This document shows, piece by piece, positions 46,201 to 57,605 of a DNA stretch of 64,000 bases. The position numbers and the translations under genes were made by a program. How positions within the stretch are numbered: the first letter of the stretch is position 1; each line of letters starts with the position of its first letter. A model generated the notes under the pieces. That model searched no databases. It saw only the letters and a program-made list of their open reading frames with translations, and was not told the DNA's origin. Source of the stretch: Stomorhina lunata (Eukaryota; Arthropoda; Insecta; Diptera; Rhiniidae); the NCBI GenBank assembly GCA_933228675.1, contig OW121741.1, positions 112,772,361-112,836,360 on the forward strand. The letters are read 5' to 3'.

Positions 46201-47351
46201 TATTTTACAAAAATAATTTATTTTGCAAAATAATTTATTTTACAAAAAGTTTAATAACATTTGTGGAGCCGCGGTTCTTTTTGCATCATTCAAAATTTTT
46301 GGGAAATTAAATTTTTTGTTATTTCGCACTTTAAAAAATCAATGAACCGTGAAATATATTTAAGTTAGCTATTTACCAGTAGGTGAATCTTTGTGCTCTA
46401 TTAAAGCACTTTTATTTTGGAAAAAGAACCTTTTGTTAAAAAAAGTGAAAAAGTACCTATTGATACAAAAAAAAAATTAAAAATATGAAAAAATAATTTT
46501 TGTTGTGCGACGAAATTAGACCATAGTCCCCCAGAAGTAATCTACGTAACATAAAAACATGCACTATTTTATATTTTTGCATTTTGAACAAAATTTGTTA
46601 ATAAATTCTTAATATTCTGTCATTTTTCAATGGAAAATGAAAAAACTCTATATTATGACATTTGACCCCGGGAAAGAAAGTGTTTAACTTTTGCAATATT
46701 AAAATAACAATGCCGTTTACATTATAAATAGTCTGAGGAAAAATATTCACTATTACTTTTATTAATGTTGAACATTGGTACAGTTTTCCCGGAACTCTTC
46801 GATTTGAAATCACAGGTACGGCAAAACGGTTAATGATACGGACCTCATTTTTTTGGTTTTTATTCTGCCATTTGTTTGTTTTGTGATACTGAGAAGTAAA
46901 TGTATTATTTGTAATATTTTTTAAGCAAAATTTTCAAAAAAATTAAAAACTGATTTAAATAAATTTTTTAGCTGCATATCCTTAGGTGAGTCGTCAAGGA
47001 CACGTATTTTCAGGGAAACTACTTCTTGAATTTTTAATATTGATGACTTAAATAAAGCTTCTTTAGTTCTCCTTTATATTCCAGTAAAAAATTTAATTTG
47101 GGAAAAACCGAAAATACTCCCTTTTTTCCTATTCCAAAAAGTTTACCACTTTGTGGGGGGAAAAAATTTGTGTAGCATGTTTCTGTATTACTTAGAACAT
47201 TTCTAGGGGGAGTAAAGGTTCAATTGCACACTTTCATAAAATAAGGTGCACCCCAAACTACACGAATAAGGGAAAAAATGTGTAACTTACTTACTATGGA
47301 AAAATAAACTTTTTTTTAAAGTAGAAAAGAACCTTTTGTTTAGTAAAACAT
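46201..47351. other. Unassigned AT-rich DNA
   Basis: A weak inverted pair ('aatgggagtatttttcgttt' at 46048 and the inverse of 'cgaaaatactccctttttt' at 47108) brackets the region, and 'aaaagaaccttttgtt' recurs at 46430 and 47325. It may be an old transposon body. No coding frame is recognised. Confidence 0.3.
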
Positions 47352-47592
47352 GGTCCCATTATCAAAAAAATGATCTGTGCCAAATTTCATCAAATTATCT
47401 TTAGAATTGCGACCTGTAGTTTGATTACAAGGTTTACATGGGGGTCCAGCCAGCCAGACGGACGGACGGACATCGCTAAATCGACTCAGCAAATGATTCT
47501 ATTGGTATACTAAAAGGTGGGTTTAAGACAAATGTTTCCATGCGTTACATACATCAGCACAAACTTCCACCTATGGTGGTGAAGGGTATAAT
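47352..47592 (-). mobile_element. DINE-like element D4, 5' part only
   Basis: On the minus strand it holds the 5' hairpin (CACCACCATAGGTGG), the block before the core, 'gtccgtccgtccgtctgg' and 'gaccccca'. It stops at 'tttttgataatgggacc'. The 3' half is missing. Confidence 0.6.
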
Positions 47593-47639
47593 AAAAACAA
47601 AAAGTTGTATATTAGTACTAAATTTTTTTTTAATTTTAG

Positions 47640-48045
47640 TGTCAATCGGATCACATTTCACCATAGTTGCCACAATAGCTTCTAAAACGATAATAAATCT
47701 TTATAACAACTACCTTGGTAGCCAAATTAGTTAACAGAATTTTAAATTTAAATTCAAATCACTAAACCGATTTTTCTGAAAATAAGTCCAAAATCGACAT
47801 AGAGCCAATATAACTACCATTTAAACTAATTTTTTTTGATAAGTTTTCAAAATTTAAGAAAATTGGCCTACATTTGTCTATAACATACAACTCCTTTAAA
47901 ACCATAGGAACCAATTAAATACTAATAAATGTAATTATACTCGATTGTTTTAAAATTTTATAAAAATAGGAGTGATGCAACATATCTAAAACAACAGGTT
48001 CATAACTGTTTATATAAGATTCGGCCTAGCTAAATATAACACTTG
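47640..48045 (+). mobile_element. DINE-like 3' fragment
   Basis: Decayed 'aatcggatcacatttcacca' and 'ggcctacatttgtctataa' phrases are followed by 'tatataagattcggcctagc' and 'aaatataacacttg', i.e. the 3' terminus of the D1 subfamily with its stem-loop broken. Confidence 0.5.
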
Positions 48046-50480
48046 TAGGTTTTCATTATAAACTTTATATTGGCATGTTTGGTGCAACAAAAATTAAAAA
48101 AGATTTAAGAAAAATTGTTTAAATTCACCATCAAATCAACAGCATTAATATAAACATATTGCCCTCAAAATAATTATAATTTTCAATTGCTTAAATGTTG
48201 CAATAAAAGAGTTTTTAGGATTTCTATTTATATTGGTCAACAGCCAAATTAAATGTTTATATATCTTGTTATGTTTTATGCACCACTAAGTAGAGATTTT
48301 ATTAGGAATAATATGAAAATACAAAATTTTTTTGAATATAATTTTACGTTGCTCAAAGCCACAAATTTATTTCTATCTTTAGCAAAATTGGCAAAAATGC
48401 ATTTTTTAAAAATGGTACCTTATTTCTGCTTCCTCCAATATGTGTTATTCCCGGAATTAAGGTTTTAGCCACAAATTTCAGTATATTTTTTATGAAATTA
48501 AGAAGAAATTTTACATAATTTTATTTACTATTATATTCAGAATCAAATTTTTTAATATAATATTATATCTGTGGCTTGGTGCTAAAAGGGCAATTTTTTG
48601 CTGTTTTGAGTCAATCATTGCATTAGATTCCCTTCTCTACTCTCTTTTATTTGGCTCCAACAGCTAATCTCTAACTTAACTCAGAACAAATTAATAAGGG
48701 GTTTTCTGGGCAATGTTACTATGAAGTTATATAGAAAATAAAAACTTAAAATAAAATTTTTTCAAAACTATATTTTTTGACATTGGCCCTTTATCGGACG
48801 AGCAAAGTAACTAGGCTATAATTAAAATGTATTTCTGCATTATTTTTCAATTAACTTGATTAATTTTTTAAGTTCTATCATATTTTAGATTTTTTTTTAC
48901 TAAAATCCTTTATTTTTACGCCAATACATTAAAGTCTCTATCTTAGTTTACATGTAAATACTATATAAATCTGTGACTTCCCTAAATATTTTAAACCACT
49001 TAGGTTTCATACGTGTTTAGTTTTTACAACATTTTTCTATTGTTTTACATTCAGCTTTTTTTTTGTTTATGCAACGTTACATAACGACATATATTTAATT
49101 AGATTTTTATGTTTTTGCAATATAAAACAATTTATTTATTTTTTTATTTTACATTTAACATTTCATTATCTTGTTTGTCAATTAAATATTTGTTTTTCCT
49201 CGTTTTTACAAAAAACCGGATATTGCCTGTGTTCAGAACGGAAATATGTTTGAACTCACACATGTTGTGTTTAATTGTATTTACAAGCGAACCTTTTGGA
49301 CTGTTACTAATACACACTCACCACTTATTAGTTAAAATGTGTTAAAGAGAATTGACCCTCTTACTGGTTAAAATAAAAATTTGTATTTATTTTTGGGAAA
49401 TACTCTTTATAGAAGGGAATGATTTACAAATTTTTAGTAATTGAATTGGAATGAATAAACCTTATGATGTTTGTTGGCAGTATATGGTAATAGAAAAAAT
49501 GATTTTATGAAAGGTAAATACAATTTTTTTTTGGTTTCCGTTATTGGATTAATTTTTTGATTAATAATAATTCAGGTTAGCTTTATTGCAGCCTCCGGTA
49601 TCTAAATGTTGATTATAATGTCATACAAAATTGAAACAATTAATTTAGAAGTTAGGATTTTCATATTAGAATTCAGTGTGGGCTTTTTTAGTGTAATATG
49701 TATATATTTAAAAAAAATCCTAATTAAAATACAAATGTAGTAACATTTTGTTCTTTCTAATACGGTTAAGATTTTTTCTTTGTTTTTTGAAAAGAAATAA
49801 GCCCTAACCTTCTAAAGCCTAAAAATGTTTTGAAAATATTTTCAGTTTGATACAAAATTTTCTTGATTTTATCAAATGTCTTTGAAATATTAATGGTCAA
49901 TTAAATGAGAACCAATAGCATTAGTCTTAGAAAACATAGATATATTTGCAGAAATATCTAGAGTTTATTCGCAATTTAAAATATAGCTATTAATACATCA
50001 ATTGTTATAATAAAAATCCAATACCTAGAAATCTAATTTTATAGTTACTTAATATACCCAGTTTTCTACTTATAGGCCATAAACGAAATAACTATTTAAT
50101 ATCATTTTATACACACCATTAGACAACAATTTACCTACACTTGCTCGATAAATTATCCAACCGGAAATAACAAAGATTTTAAATAATGTCCGGCTATAAA
50201 AAGGTTAACTACCTGCCATTAATTGTAGCAACAATAAATTACTAGTTATTTTATTTATTTGCTATCGAATCAAAAACGAAAAAAAAAATTGCTTTTCGAT
50301 TTTTGCTGTTCTAAATAGAATCAAAAAACTAATAGTATTTAATGGCCTTAAGTTGATTGCCGTATAACAGTTATTGTGTAAAATAAAAGGATATTTTATG
50401 GCTGAAATAAAGGAGAGATTTGGCTAAAGAAAATATTCTTAAATGTAACTTAGGAATAAATATAAATAATTACGAAAATA
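48046..50480. other. Unassigned AT-rich DNA
   Basis: Short frames at 48253-48468 and 49109-49345 are phenylalanine/leucine-rich through T-rich sequence. They show no recognisable motif. There is no repeat copy or RNA gene. Confidence 0.35.
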
Positions 50481-50486
50481 CGTCTC

Positions 50487-50562
50487 TGCAGTTCCGCAGC
50501 TGGATAAGCACGTGAGTGCTTATCAGTATCAATTCCTGTATTTTTCAATACAGGAATTGATA
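50487..50562. other. Cluster of three adjacent hairpins
   Basis: Three hairpins follow one another: CTGC-AGTTCC-GCAG (about 50487-50500), GATAAGCAC-GTGA-GTGCTTATC (50503-50524, 9-bp perfect stem) and TATCAATTCCTGTAT-TTTTCA-ATACAGGAATTGATA (50527-50562, 15-bp perfect stem). This stretch is much richer in GC than its neighbours. It may be the remnant of a mobile element end or a structured RNA. The sequence alone does not decide. Confidence 0.5.
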
Positions 50563-50599
50563 TGAAGTCGGGCTTGAAATGTTTTTTTTTTTCTAATTG

Positions 50600-51125
50600 A
50601 GAAAACCCAAATTGGAAATGAGGAAAATTCAATTGTAATTCAAAAATTTTCAATTTAAATTAAGAATTTTTGAATTGAAATTGACAAAAGACCAATTAAA
50701 AGTGAGAAATTTTCAATTGAAATTTAGAATTTTAAATTGAGAATTTTTCAATTGAAATTGAGAAAATCCCAATTGAAAATGAGGTAGAATTTCTTAATTG
50801 AAACTGAGAAATTTTTCATTGAAAATGGGAATTTTAGTATTAAAATTGATAAAACCCCAAATGAAATGTCAACCTCATTTTCAATTGGACTTTTCCCAAT
50901 TTCAATTGAAAAATTCTCAATTTAAATTTTAAAATTCTCAATTTTAATTGAAAATTTCTCATTTTCAATTGGTATTTTTTCAATTTCAATGTACAAATTC
51001 TCATTTTCAACCGAAAATTCTCAATATTAATGGAATATTTCTCAATTTCAATTAAAATTTTTCAATTTCAATTCAAAATTTCTTAATTAAATTTGAAAAT
51101 TTCTCAATTACAATTGAAAATGGTG
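50600..51125. repeat. AT foldback built of CAATTGAAAATTTCTC-type repeats
   Basis: The left half consists of degenerate 'TTTTCAATTGAAATTGAGAA' units and the right half of their inverse. The best-matched arms are 50734-50785 and 50872-50923 (about 50 bp, nearly complementary). Imperfect pairing extends outward to about 50610 and 51060. The spacer at 50786-50871 is made of the same type of sequence. Confidence 0.8.
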
Positions 51126-51401
51126 TACTAACATATTTTGTATAAAAAATTACATTGCCTATCCACTTTTTCCTATTCGATATCAATCGAAATGTAAATA
51201 TATTAGAAACATTTGTTTACCATACTTTTTGGACAATCTAAATAATATATAACAAAAAGGCTCAATATATTGTAACTTGTCTGATAGTAAAAGAATTTCA
51301 TTTAAACAAACAAACGGATATTATTTTATTAAACTTTTTGCAAAATAATTTATGTTCAAAGCCCTAAGGTATGTTACACCATATTTACTTTAAAATCTGG
51401 G
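51126..51401. other. Unassigned DNA with a possible M4-like arm
   Basis: 'cctattcgatatcaatcgaa' and 'tagaaacatttgtttaccat' at about 51172-51235 resemble the M4 arm sequence. Nothing else is recognised. Confidence 0.3.
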
Positions 51402-51609
51402 GCCAAATTATGGCATTTAGTATCGATCGAAATCTTAGATTTTTTCAAAACATTTGTATAGCATACTTTAAGGATAATCAAAATTATTTAAAAGATGCAC
51501 AGTTTACTATATTTTTTGAAGTTATTTGCCAAAAGATGAACAATAGTAAAAGAGTTTTAATTGAACAATATAAATTTTTAAAAACAATTCAAAATGGATA
51601 CCAAATTTA
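51402..51609 (-). mobile_element. M4 foldback MITE, inverted and truncated
   Basis: It starts GGGGCCAAATTATGGCATTT and follows the inverse of the M4 right half ('gtatagcatactttaaggat', 'ttaaaagatgcacagtttac'), stopping at 'ggataccaaatt' before the other arm. A 79-codon frame here is a translation of the element. Confidence 0.65.
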
Positions 51610-51883
51610 AAATTTTTGCATTTTAACCTTATTTTTTACCCTTATTTTGTACCCTCAACCCTTTTTCTCTATTCGCTCAAAATACTCTTAGATCCTTTTC
51701 TCTATGCCTTGTCACATATACAGATATTAATATTTTTGAAATAGTTTTAGAAGATCTCAATATATCAATAATTTTTAAAGAGTTTTAGAAGATCTCAATA
51801 TATATATGTCTCCTATGTCGGATGAAACATCAGCGGGACCGCTTTGAAGCAGTGCTTTTTGATAATAGTAATAAGTCTTGTTT

Positions 51884-52112
51884 GTGAACCGCCGTGGTAT
51901 AGCAGGTTAGTCATCCGTCTAGCATACCTGAGGCCCAAGTTTGATCCCTGGCCAGACTCACTTAAAAAAATAAATTTTCAAAAAAAAAAGCGGCGGTTCA
52001 CCTCATAACTCAGCTAGCCACTGGTTATTGAGCACTAGGCTATGTAAAACTTCTCGAACTTCAATGAGTCTAAAAATAGAATCGGATGCAGCTCATTGTC
52101 TCTTCGACTTTT
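51884..52112 (+). mobile_element. tRNA-derived SINE, copy 2
   Basis: The head runs GTGAACCGCCGTGGTATAGC, then AGGTTAGTCATCCGTC, then CCCAAGTTTGATCCCTGG, with A-box- and B-box-like segments. An A-rich linker leads to GGCGGTTCACC, then the body 'tcagctagccactggttatt', 'ggctatgtaaaacttctc', ending near CTCATTGTCTC. It matches copy 1 (8885-9152) over the full length, which excludes a chance tRNA resemblance. Confidence 0.65.
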
Positions 52113-52570
52113 TTTAGTTTTTGACCCATTGTGCATTCGATATTAAACCCAATTATAAAAAAATAATAAATAATGACAGGAAAGTAAATACCGAATACTG
52201 GTTTTAAATACCTTGAACCGTTTAATGTTGAGAAGTTTCCAAAGTCGAATATTTTTTAGTAGTCGAAAAAATTTCACTTTTTTGTTAAAAATATGGTATC
52301 AAGTTTTTACTTTTTTTTTATCGCAAGCTAATGTTTTATTTAATATTCGTAGAGAATGGGATTCTAAGATGATTCTTAACCAAAATTCACGTCAGTGCAA
52401 TATTCGCTTTGCATACAACATTTAACTAAATTTGTCAAATTTTTAAGAACATTTTTTTGTTTTCGTACATATAATAAAAAAAGCAAGCTAATGTTGTAAC
52501 TTTCTGAAAAAAATAGTTGACTATGGAAATTAAAAAATTTGTACTGAAATAACATATGTTGTTTTTCAAA
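52113..52570. other. Unassigned AT-rich DNA
   Basis: Overlapping frames on both strands (52213-52425 plus, 52376-52597 minus) have no recognisable motif. Confidence 0.3.
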
Positions 52571-52574
52571 AGCC

Positions 52575-52860
52575 CTATTATTTTCTGATCCCCTCATGGG
52601 CCCACTTTTAAGGTTCTTATTTTTTTGAAGTCAACACTATTATAAATATAAAGAAAATGGAAGATATGCTTTTTAAGATATCCTTGAATCCTTTGTTCTC
52701 CAATACATGATACATGAATTAAAGAAACCTTATACTACAGGACATACTGTGAAATATGAGCCTAGTTTCATAAAAATCTAATAACCGTATCAAAAGTTTT
52801 TATCACATCAAATGGGTATGTTTTGAAAAAAAAAATCTTGAACAAAAACTAACTTAAACA
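52575..52860 (+). repeat. Dispersed repeat R2, copy 1
   Basis: It shares with 60560-60850 the words 'catgggccca', 'tataaagaaaatggaagata', 'tgcttttta', 'gaaatatgagyctagtttca', 'aaccgtatcaaaagtt' and 'tcaaatggg' in order. Downstream, 'gatataacraaaaatgtatt' occurs twice (52922, 53034). It is non-coding and of unknown type. Confidence 0.65.
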
Positions 52861-53261
52861 TTTTTAAGAACTATAAAAATTACATAAATTAGAAGATGTA
52901 TACAAAATGTTATCAAACTCAGATATAACGAAAAATGTATTTTGAAACCCCCTATGTGTGTAGTAAAAGTTTAACGATTTCTATAACCTCCAAAAACATC
53001 GATCACACCTAAAGATCCGACTGTAAATGCCGAAGATATAACAAAAAATGTATTTTGGCTACCCCATGTGCAGCGAAAAAAAAATCGAAGCTATCTTACA
53101 ACAATACTTTATATTCGGTGGCGTAAGCGAACTTTTTTTTTGACATATATGTCGAGACGCTCTAATATACACGCAACTTCCCCATTGATTCATTATATTC
53201 AAAAATTTCTTTTGGGAGAATGGTTTACTTTTAAAAAATTTAAAGTATTGGCAAATTGATT
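52861..53261. other. Short direct duplication and unassigned DNA
   Basis: 'gatataacgaaaaatgtatt' (52922) and 'gatataacaaaaaatgtatt' (53034), each followed by a 'cccctatgtg'-like word, form a pair about 112 bp apart. Confidence 0.4.
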
Positions 53262-53820
53262 ACAGTTGTTACAAAAACTATGTATGAAAAAAATAAACAA
53301 AAAATTCTCATTTTTTACGAGCGTTTTAGTGAATTTTGTCTCATTTAGTGCGTTTTGAGAAAAGAGTTTGTATGGGAGCTATGGTCAAGTGTGGACCGAT
53401 TTCAACGAAATTCGGTACATTGATTTAAGTTTACATTAGCAGTATTTGTTTTAAATTGCATGAAATGAAATTTTGATTTTTGTGGCCAATATATCAATTC
53501 CGGGAAGTGGGACCTATGGGAGGTACCATAAATAATGGACCGATTTTGACGAATTTTAATAGCCGTGGTCCGATTATCAAAAAATGATCCGTGCCAAATG
53601 TCATCAAATTATCTTTAGAATTGCGACCTGCAGTTTGATTACAAGGTTTACAAGGGGTTCCGGCCAGCCAGACGGACGGACATCGCTAAGTCGACTTAGA
53701 AAGTGATTCTAAGCCTATTGGTATACTAAAAGATGGGTTTAAGATAAATATTTCAATGCGTTACATACATCAGCACAAACTTATAATACCGTTTCCACCT
53801 ATGGTGGGGAAGGGTATAAC
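53262..53820 (-). mobile_element. DINE-like element D5
   Basis: On the minus strand it runs from the 5' hairpin (CCCACCATAGGTGG at about 53800) through 'tagtataccaatagg', 'gtccgtccgtctggctggc' and 'ggtccattatttatggtacc' to 'aaaattcactaaaacgctcg'. The 3' end with the stem-loop is missing. Confidence 0.65.
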
Positions 53821-54440
53821 AACGAGTATTTTCTTAAATAATACTGTTTTGCCAAATGTCTAAAAACACAAAAATATAAACTCGATTATCTCGAAATGGC
53901 AAAAATATATACATAATTGTATAACGAAATGAGACTACTCAATATATCCTGTAATAGTAGCATACCTTTGGGGGTATAATACAGAGATTTTTATGAAGTC
54001 AAATTTATTTCTCTATTAAGGAATATTTTTATTTTCTTCAGATGAAAAAATTCGATATCAATTTTATATAGAGAAATTTTTTAATATCTAATTAAAAAAT
54101 CTTTTTGCTTTTAAATTTTTTGTATAAAGAAAATATAATTTAAAATTGTTATTTTTCAATAAAAATAGAAATTTATTCACATAAAATTGTTTTATGCTTT
54201 TTTTAAATATAGACAAAAATATATTTTTTTGCTATAAAATATAAATTGAAAAACTAGGAACCAATACAATCGCAGTAAAGTATTTTTTTTAGCAGTTTTT
54301 ATACTATAGAGAAAATAAAATAGACTATTTAAATTTAAAATATTTTATATTTTTCATTATTTTAAATCCTTTTTTTAATTTTTTAAATCAAATAAAATAT
54401 TTCTACCATAAACTTAACTAGTCTTGTTTTTACTGCAAAT
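53821..54440. other. Unassigned AT-rich DNA
   Basis: Nearly pure A/T sequence with no frame or repeat copy recognised. Confidence 0.35.
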
Positions 54441-56650
54441 TTATTTTTTTTTTTTTTTTTTTTTAGTTTTTTAGTTTTTTATTGAAATCCATTTAAATTT
54501 ACAAACATTATATTATAGGTGTCTCAGCGCCATTAGGGCATTAAAGAGACAAGTTGGCAAGGTTTACAATTTGTTATAAAGTTATCAATAAAAACTATTA
54601 ATACATAAGTATATATACAAAAAAATAAAAAATTTAAATTAAAAGCATTTCAATGTTTTGTAGTAAATATTCTTTTAGTTTATTTTTAAAAGAAGAAATT
54701 GTGCAACAATTTTTTATATATTGAGGCAAGTTGTTATATTCCAGGCTACCTGCGTATTCAATTTTTTGCTTCGTAATTTCAAAGCGACATCTCACAGCAC
54801 GAAGATTATGGCTATTTCTAGTGTTGAAAACGGTTTGATTTCTTGAAAAGCATATTGTATGGTGACCAATTTCGTGTATGGCATTATAAACATAAATTAA
54901 TGTTTTCATTTTATATAATCCATATATTGGTAAAATATTTTTCACAATGTCAGTATATAAGGATAATGTTGAGTACATGATGGGGAGATTATAAATAAGT
55001 TTGAGCGCCTTGCTTTGAATGATTTGTAAAGACTTTAAGTCTGCATTTTTTCGAAATCCATATATATGCGTCAAATAATTTAGGTGACTTTGTATGAGGG
55101 ATTGAAAAATCATAAGTTTTGTTGTTGTGTCTAAATTATATCGTAATTTATACAATATTCCAAGTGCAGGTGATATTTTGGATCTTATATGTTCAATATG
55201 TTGATGCCACGATAAATTACTCTGAATTTTTAGTCCTAAGTAATTAATAGAATCTACTTCCAGAACTTCGTTACCATCTATACAAATGCTTATAGTACTG
55301 AAATTTGACCTAGGCATAAATCTAATAAATTTTGTTTTACTTGGATTCAACATTAATTTATTTATCCTTGCGAATTCCGATATTAAAGCTGCATCATGTT
55401 CGACATAAGTTTTTAATACTAAATTTTCTTTATAGGGGTATAATATACAAATATCATCTGCATACATGAACACTCTCCCATTTAACTTCAAATTGTTAAT
55501 ATCGTTTAAATATATTGCAAAAAGTAGAGGTCCCAAAACACTACCTTGTGGAACTCCATATTTGATGTTTTGCAACGAACTTTTACTTGAATTTATCTGT
55601 ACGAATTGTTTTCTATTTGTCAGATAGCTTCTTATAAGTTTAAGATTTCTTCCTCGAATCCCATAAAATTTTAACTTATCAAGCAAAATGGAGTGATCTA
55701 TAAGATCAAATGCTTTAGTAAAATCATAAAACATCCCTCCTACTGCAGTAAAGCCATTGTCCAAACTATTGCATATAAAATTTACCACATTTAGTGCTGC
55801 TTCATCAGTCCCACATCCTTTTCTAAAGCCGTATTGATTAGGAAATATTAAAGATTCATTTTCAATAAACGTTGAAAGTTGACTATACAATATTTTTTCA
55901 AAAATTTTATCTATTGTGGATAAAACTGCTATAGGTCTAAATTTTTCAATAGTGTTACTTATTTTTTCTTTTGGGATAGGTATAATTTTATGCACCTTTA
56001 ACTCATCTGGATATGTTGAATTATCAATCATATCATTAAAAATTTTCAATAAAAGAGGAATAATTAAATTTCTGCACTCAAAAATACATTTCGCAGTAAT
56101 TGTATCATTTCCAGGACTTTTGTTCATTTCTAAATGTAACACTAAATTTTCCATCTCACTATAATTTGTGTGTTGAATTTGTATTTCATTTCGAACATAT
56201 TTTACAGTTCTAAGCGAATTGAAATTATCCACAGCAGAGCTTTCAATTTGACGTTTTAAACTTTCAACAGAATTTATGAAATAATGGTTGAACATTTCAG
56301 CCTTATCTTCATCGGTAATATCATGCCCTATATTATAAAATGTTTTGGTATTTCTTCCTAGGGTTTTGTTCAAAAATTGCCAACACTTTTTTGGTTCTTG
56401 TTTGATTTTGCATAAATTTTCACGATAATAATCCTTCCTCGATTCTTTGCAGGCAATTTTTATAACTTTGCTAATTCTTTTAAGATTATATGCAATATCC
56501 ATATTGTTTGGCATTTTCTTTCTTATTGTTTTCATATTGTTTGACTGCCGGTTTAATCTACATTTGCAAAACCACAAAAAATCCCTTTCAGTGCAAAAAT
56601 TGATTCATTATATTCACTTGTGTCAGTCGGTATTATTTAGCTGGTGAATA
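54441..56650 (-). mobile_element. 5'-truncated Jockey/CR1-group LINE with poly(A) tail
   Basis: On the minus strand the element ends, at 54441-54482, in a poly(A) tail of about 40 bases interrupted by two CT dinucleotides. It is preceded by about 150 bp of 3' untranslated sequence (54483-54633) and the reverse transcriptase frame. No endonuclease domain is recognised upstream of 56605, so the copy appears 5'-truncated. The exact 5' junction and target duplication were not found. Confidence 0.75.
54634..56577 (-). CDS. Non-LTR retrotransposon reverse transcriptase, N-terminally truncated
   Basis: The protein would copy the element's RNA into DNA at a nicked target site. The frame has no internal stop over 647 codons. 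The annotated start is a TTG; the frame is open back to a TGA at 56605-56607, so the true start is probably lost. The visible order is: SPGNDTI thumb/finger lead-in (about residues 154-160), KIIPIPK and FRPIAVLSTIDKIFEKIL (197-230), QYGFRKG (248-254), motif A FYDFTKAFDLIDH (283-295), GVPQGSVLGPLLF (341-353), the catalytic YADD (372-375), LMLNPSKTKF (408-417) and YLGLKI (446-451). A C-terminal stretch NNLPQYIKN...SFKNKLKEYLL (615-639) is typical of the Jockey/CR1/L2 group. YADD instead of the commoner FADD is a normal variant. The endonuclease is absent. Intact frame and tail suggest a recent insertion. Confidence 0.85.
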   Translation of the reverse strand: MWFCKCRLNRQSNNMKTIRKKMPNNMDIAYNLKRISKVIKIACKESRKDYYRENLCKIKQEPKKCWQFLNKTLGRNTKTFYNIGHDITDEDKAEMFNHYFINSVESLKRQIESSAVDNFNSLRTVKYVRNEIQIQHTNYSEMENLVLHLEMNKSPGNDTITAKCIFECRNLIIPLLLKIFNDMIDNSTYPDELKVHKIIPIPKEKISNTIEKFRPIAVLSTIDKIFEKILYSQLSTFIENESLIFPNQYGFRKGCGTDEAALNVVNFICNSLDNGFTAVGGMFYDFTKAFDLIDHSILLDKLKFYGIRGRNLKLIRSYLTNRKQFVQINSSKSSLQNIKYGVPQGSVLGPLLFAIYLNDINNLKLNGRVFMYADDICILYPYKENLVLKTYVEHDAALISEFARINKLMLNPSKTKFIRFMPRSNFSTISICIDGNEVLEVDSINYLGLKIQSNLSWHQHIEHIRSKISPALGILYKLRYNLDTTTKLMIFQSLIQSHLNYLTHIYGFRKNADLKSLQIIQSKALKLIYNLPIMYSTLSLYTDIVKNILPIYGLYKMKTLIYVYNAIHEIGHHTICFSRNQTVFNTRNSHNLRAVRCRFEITKQKIEYAGSLEYNNLPQYIKNCCTISSFKNKLKEYLLQNIEMLLI

Positions 56651-57605
56651 CCTTAATTATAGTTTACTTGTTTCATGTTTCTCCATCTCTGTCTACTTCC
56701 ATTCGGTAGCAGCGATTCGACTATAGATATGTTTGTATGACCATTAGTTATTTCTATGTCAGTTGGTATTTTGATATAAAGCCCACTTTATGGTCTATTT
56801 ATTTATCGTTTGTTGTTAATGTTTGTTGTCAATTAAACTGAAATAGGATTTACCAAAAGGGATTATAACAGTGTCAGCAGAGTGAAAAATAAATGAATAA
56901 TATTTAATTATATTATCAGCATAGGTAGTAGTAGTTCAGTTGTATATTGATGTTATAACTATGTAAATGTAGGTATTGAATATATGTGATTTTCTATAAA
57001 AGCCCTGTAGTTTATAAGGAATGGAATTTTAGAAAAAATATTTTATTAGACATTTGGACGTATTTAGAAATAAGTTAACTTTGGTTTACAAATCATATAA
57101 TTTCACTGCATTTTTACCTATCTGTTTTCTAAATTTAATTTTTCCACTTTTCAGCAGTTCTTTTCCCATAAAACTGCATGGTTATACCATTACTATATTT
57201 AATTTTACATATTTCGATTGAAAAAGTAAAACCTTTTTATTAAACTTTAATGTGGTAGTTTCAATTATTTATAATTATGCTATTGTTTTGTCATTAACGT
57301 AAGCTGATTAAATTTGAAATAATTAAAAACAAAAATGGAATGTTTTCTTTAATATTAAAATGATTTATTTAAGAATTTAATTGCAAGGAAAAATTAACAA
57401 ATAAACCAGATTACATTATTCAATACAAGTCAAATTTTCTGTATTAGAAACATTTTGTAGCATACTTATAGGAGGTTTGATAATTCTTTTTCATAATGAA
57501 TGTGTGGTAAAAAGATATAAAGATTTTGTAAAGAAAACTAAAAATTTAGATTGTTATTTAACATGTAACAAAATTTACTTAATTTAAAGAAATCTTTAGA
57601 ATTCA
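56651..57605. other. Unassigned DNA
   Basis: The minus strand at 56650-56800 has a short open stretch (about 45 codons) that might belong to the LINE's lost upstream part, but no endonuclease motif is visible. 'aacattttgtagcatactta' at about 57448 resembles an M4 arm. Confidence 0.3.

Noticed and set aside
56610..56820. Endonuclease domain of the LINE upstream of the reverse transcriptase
   Set aside because: Short open stretch only, no catalytic motif visible, and stops intervene.
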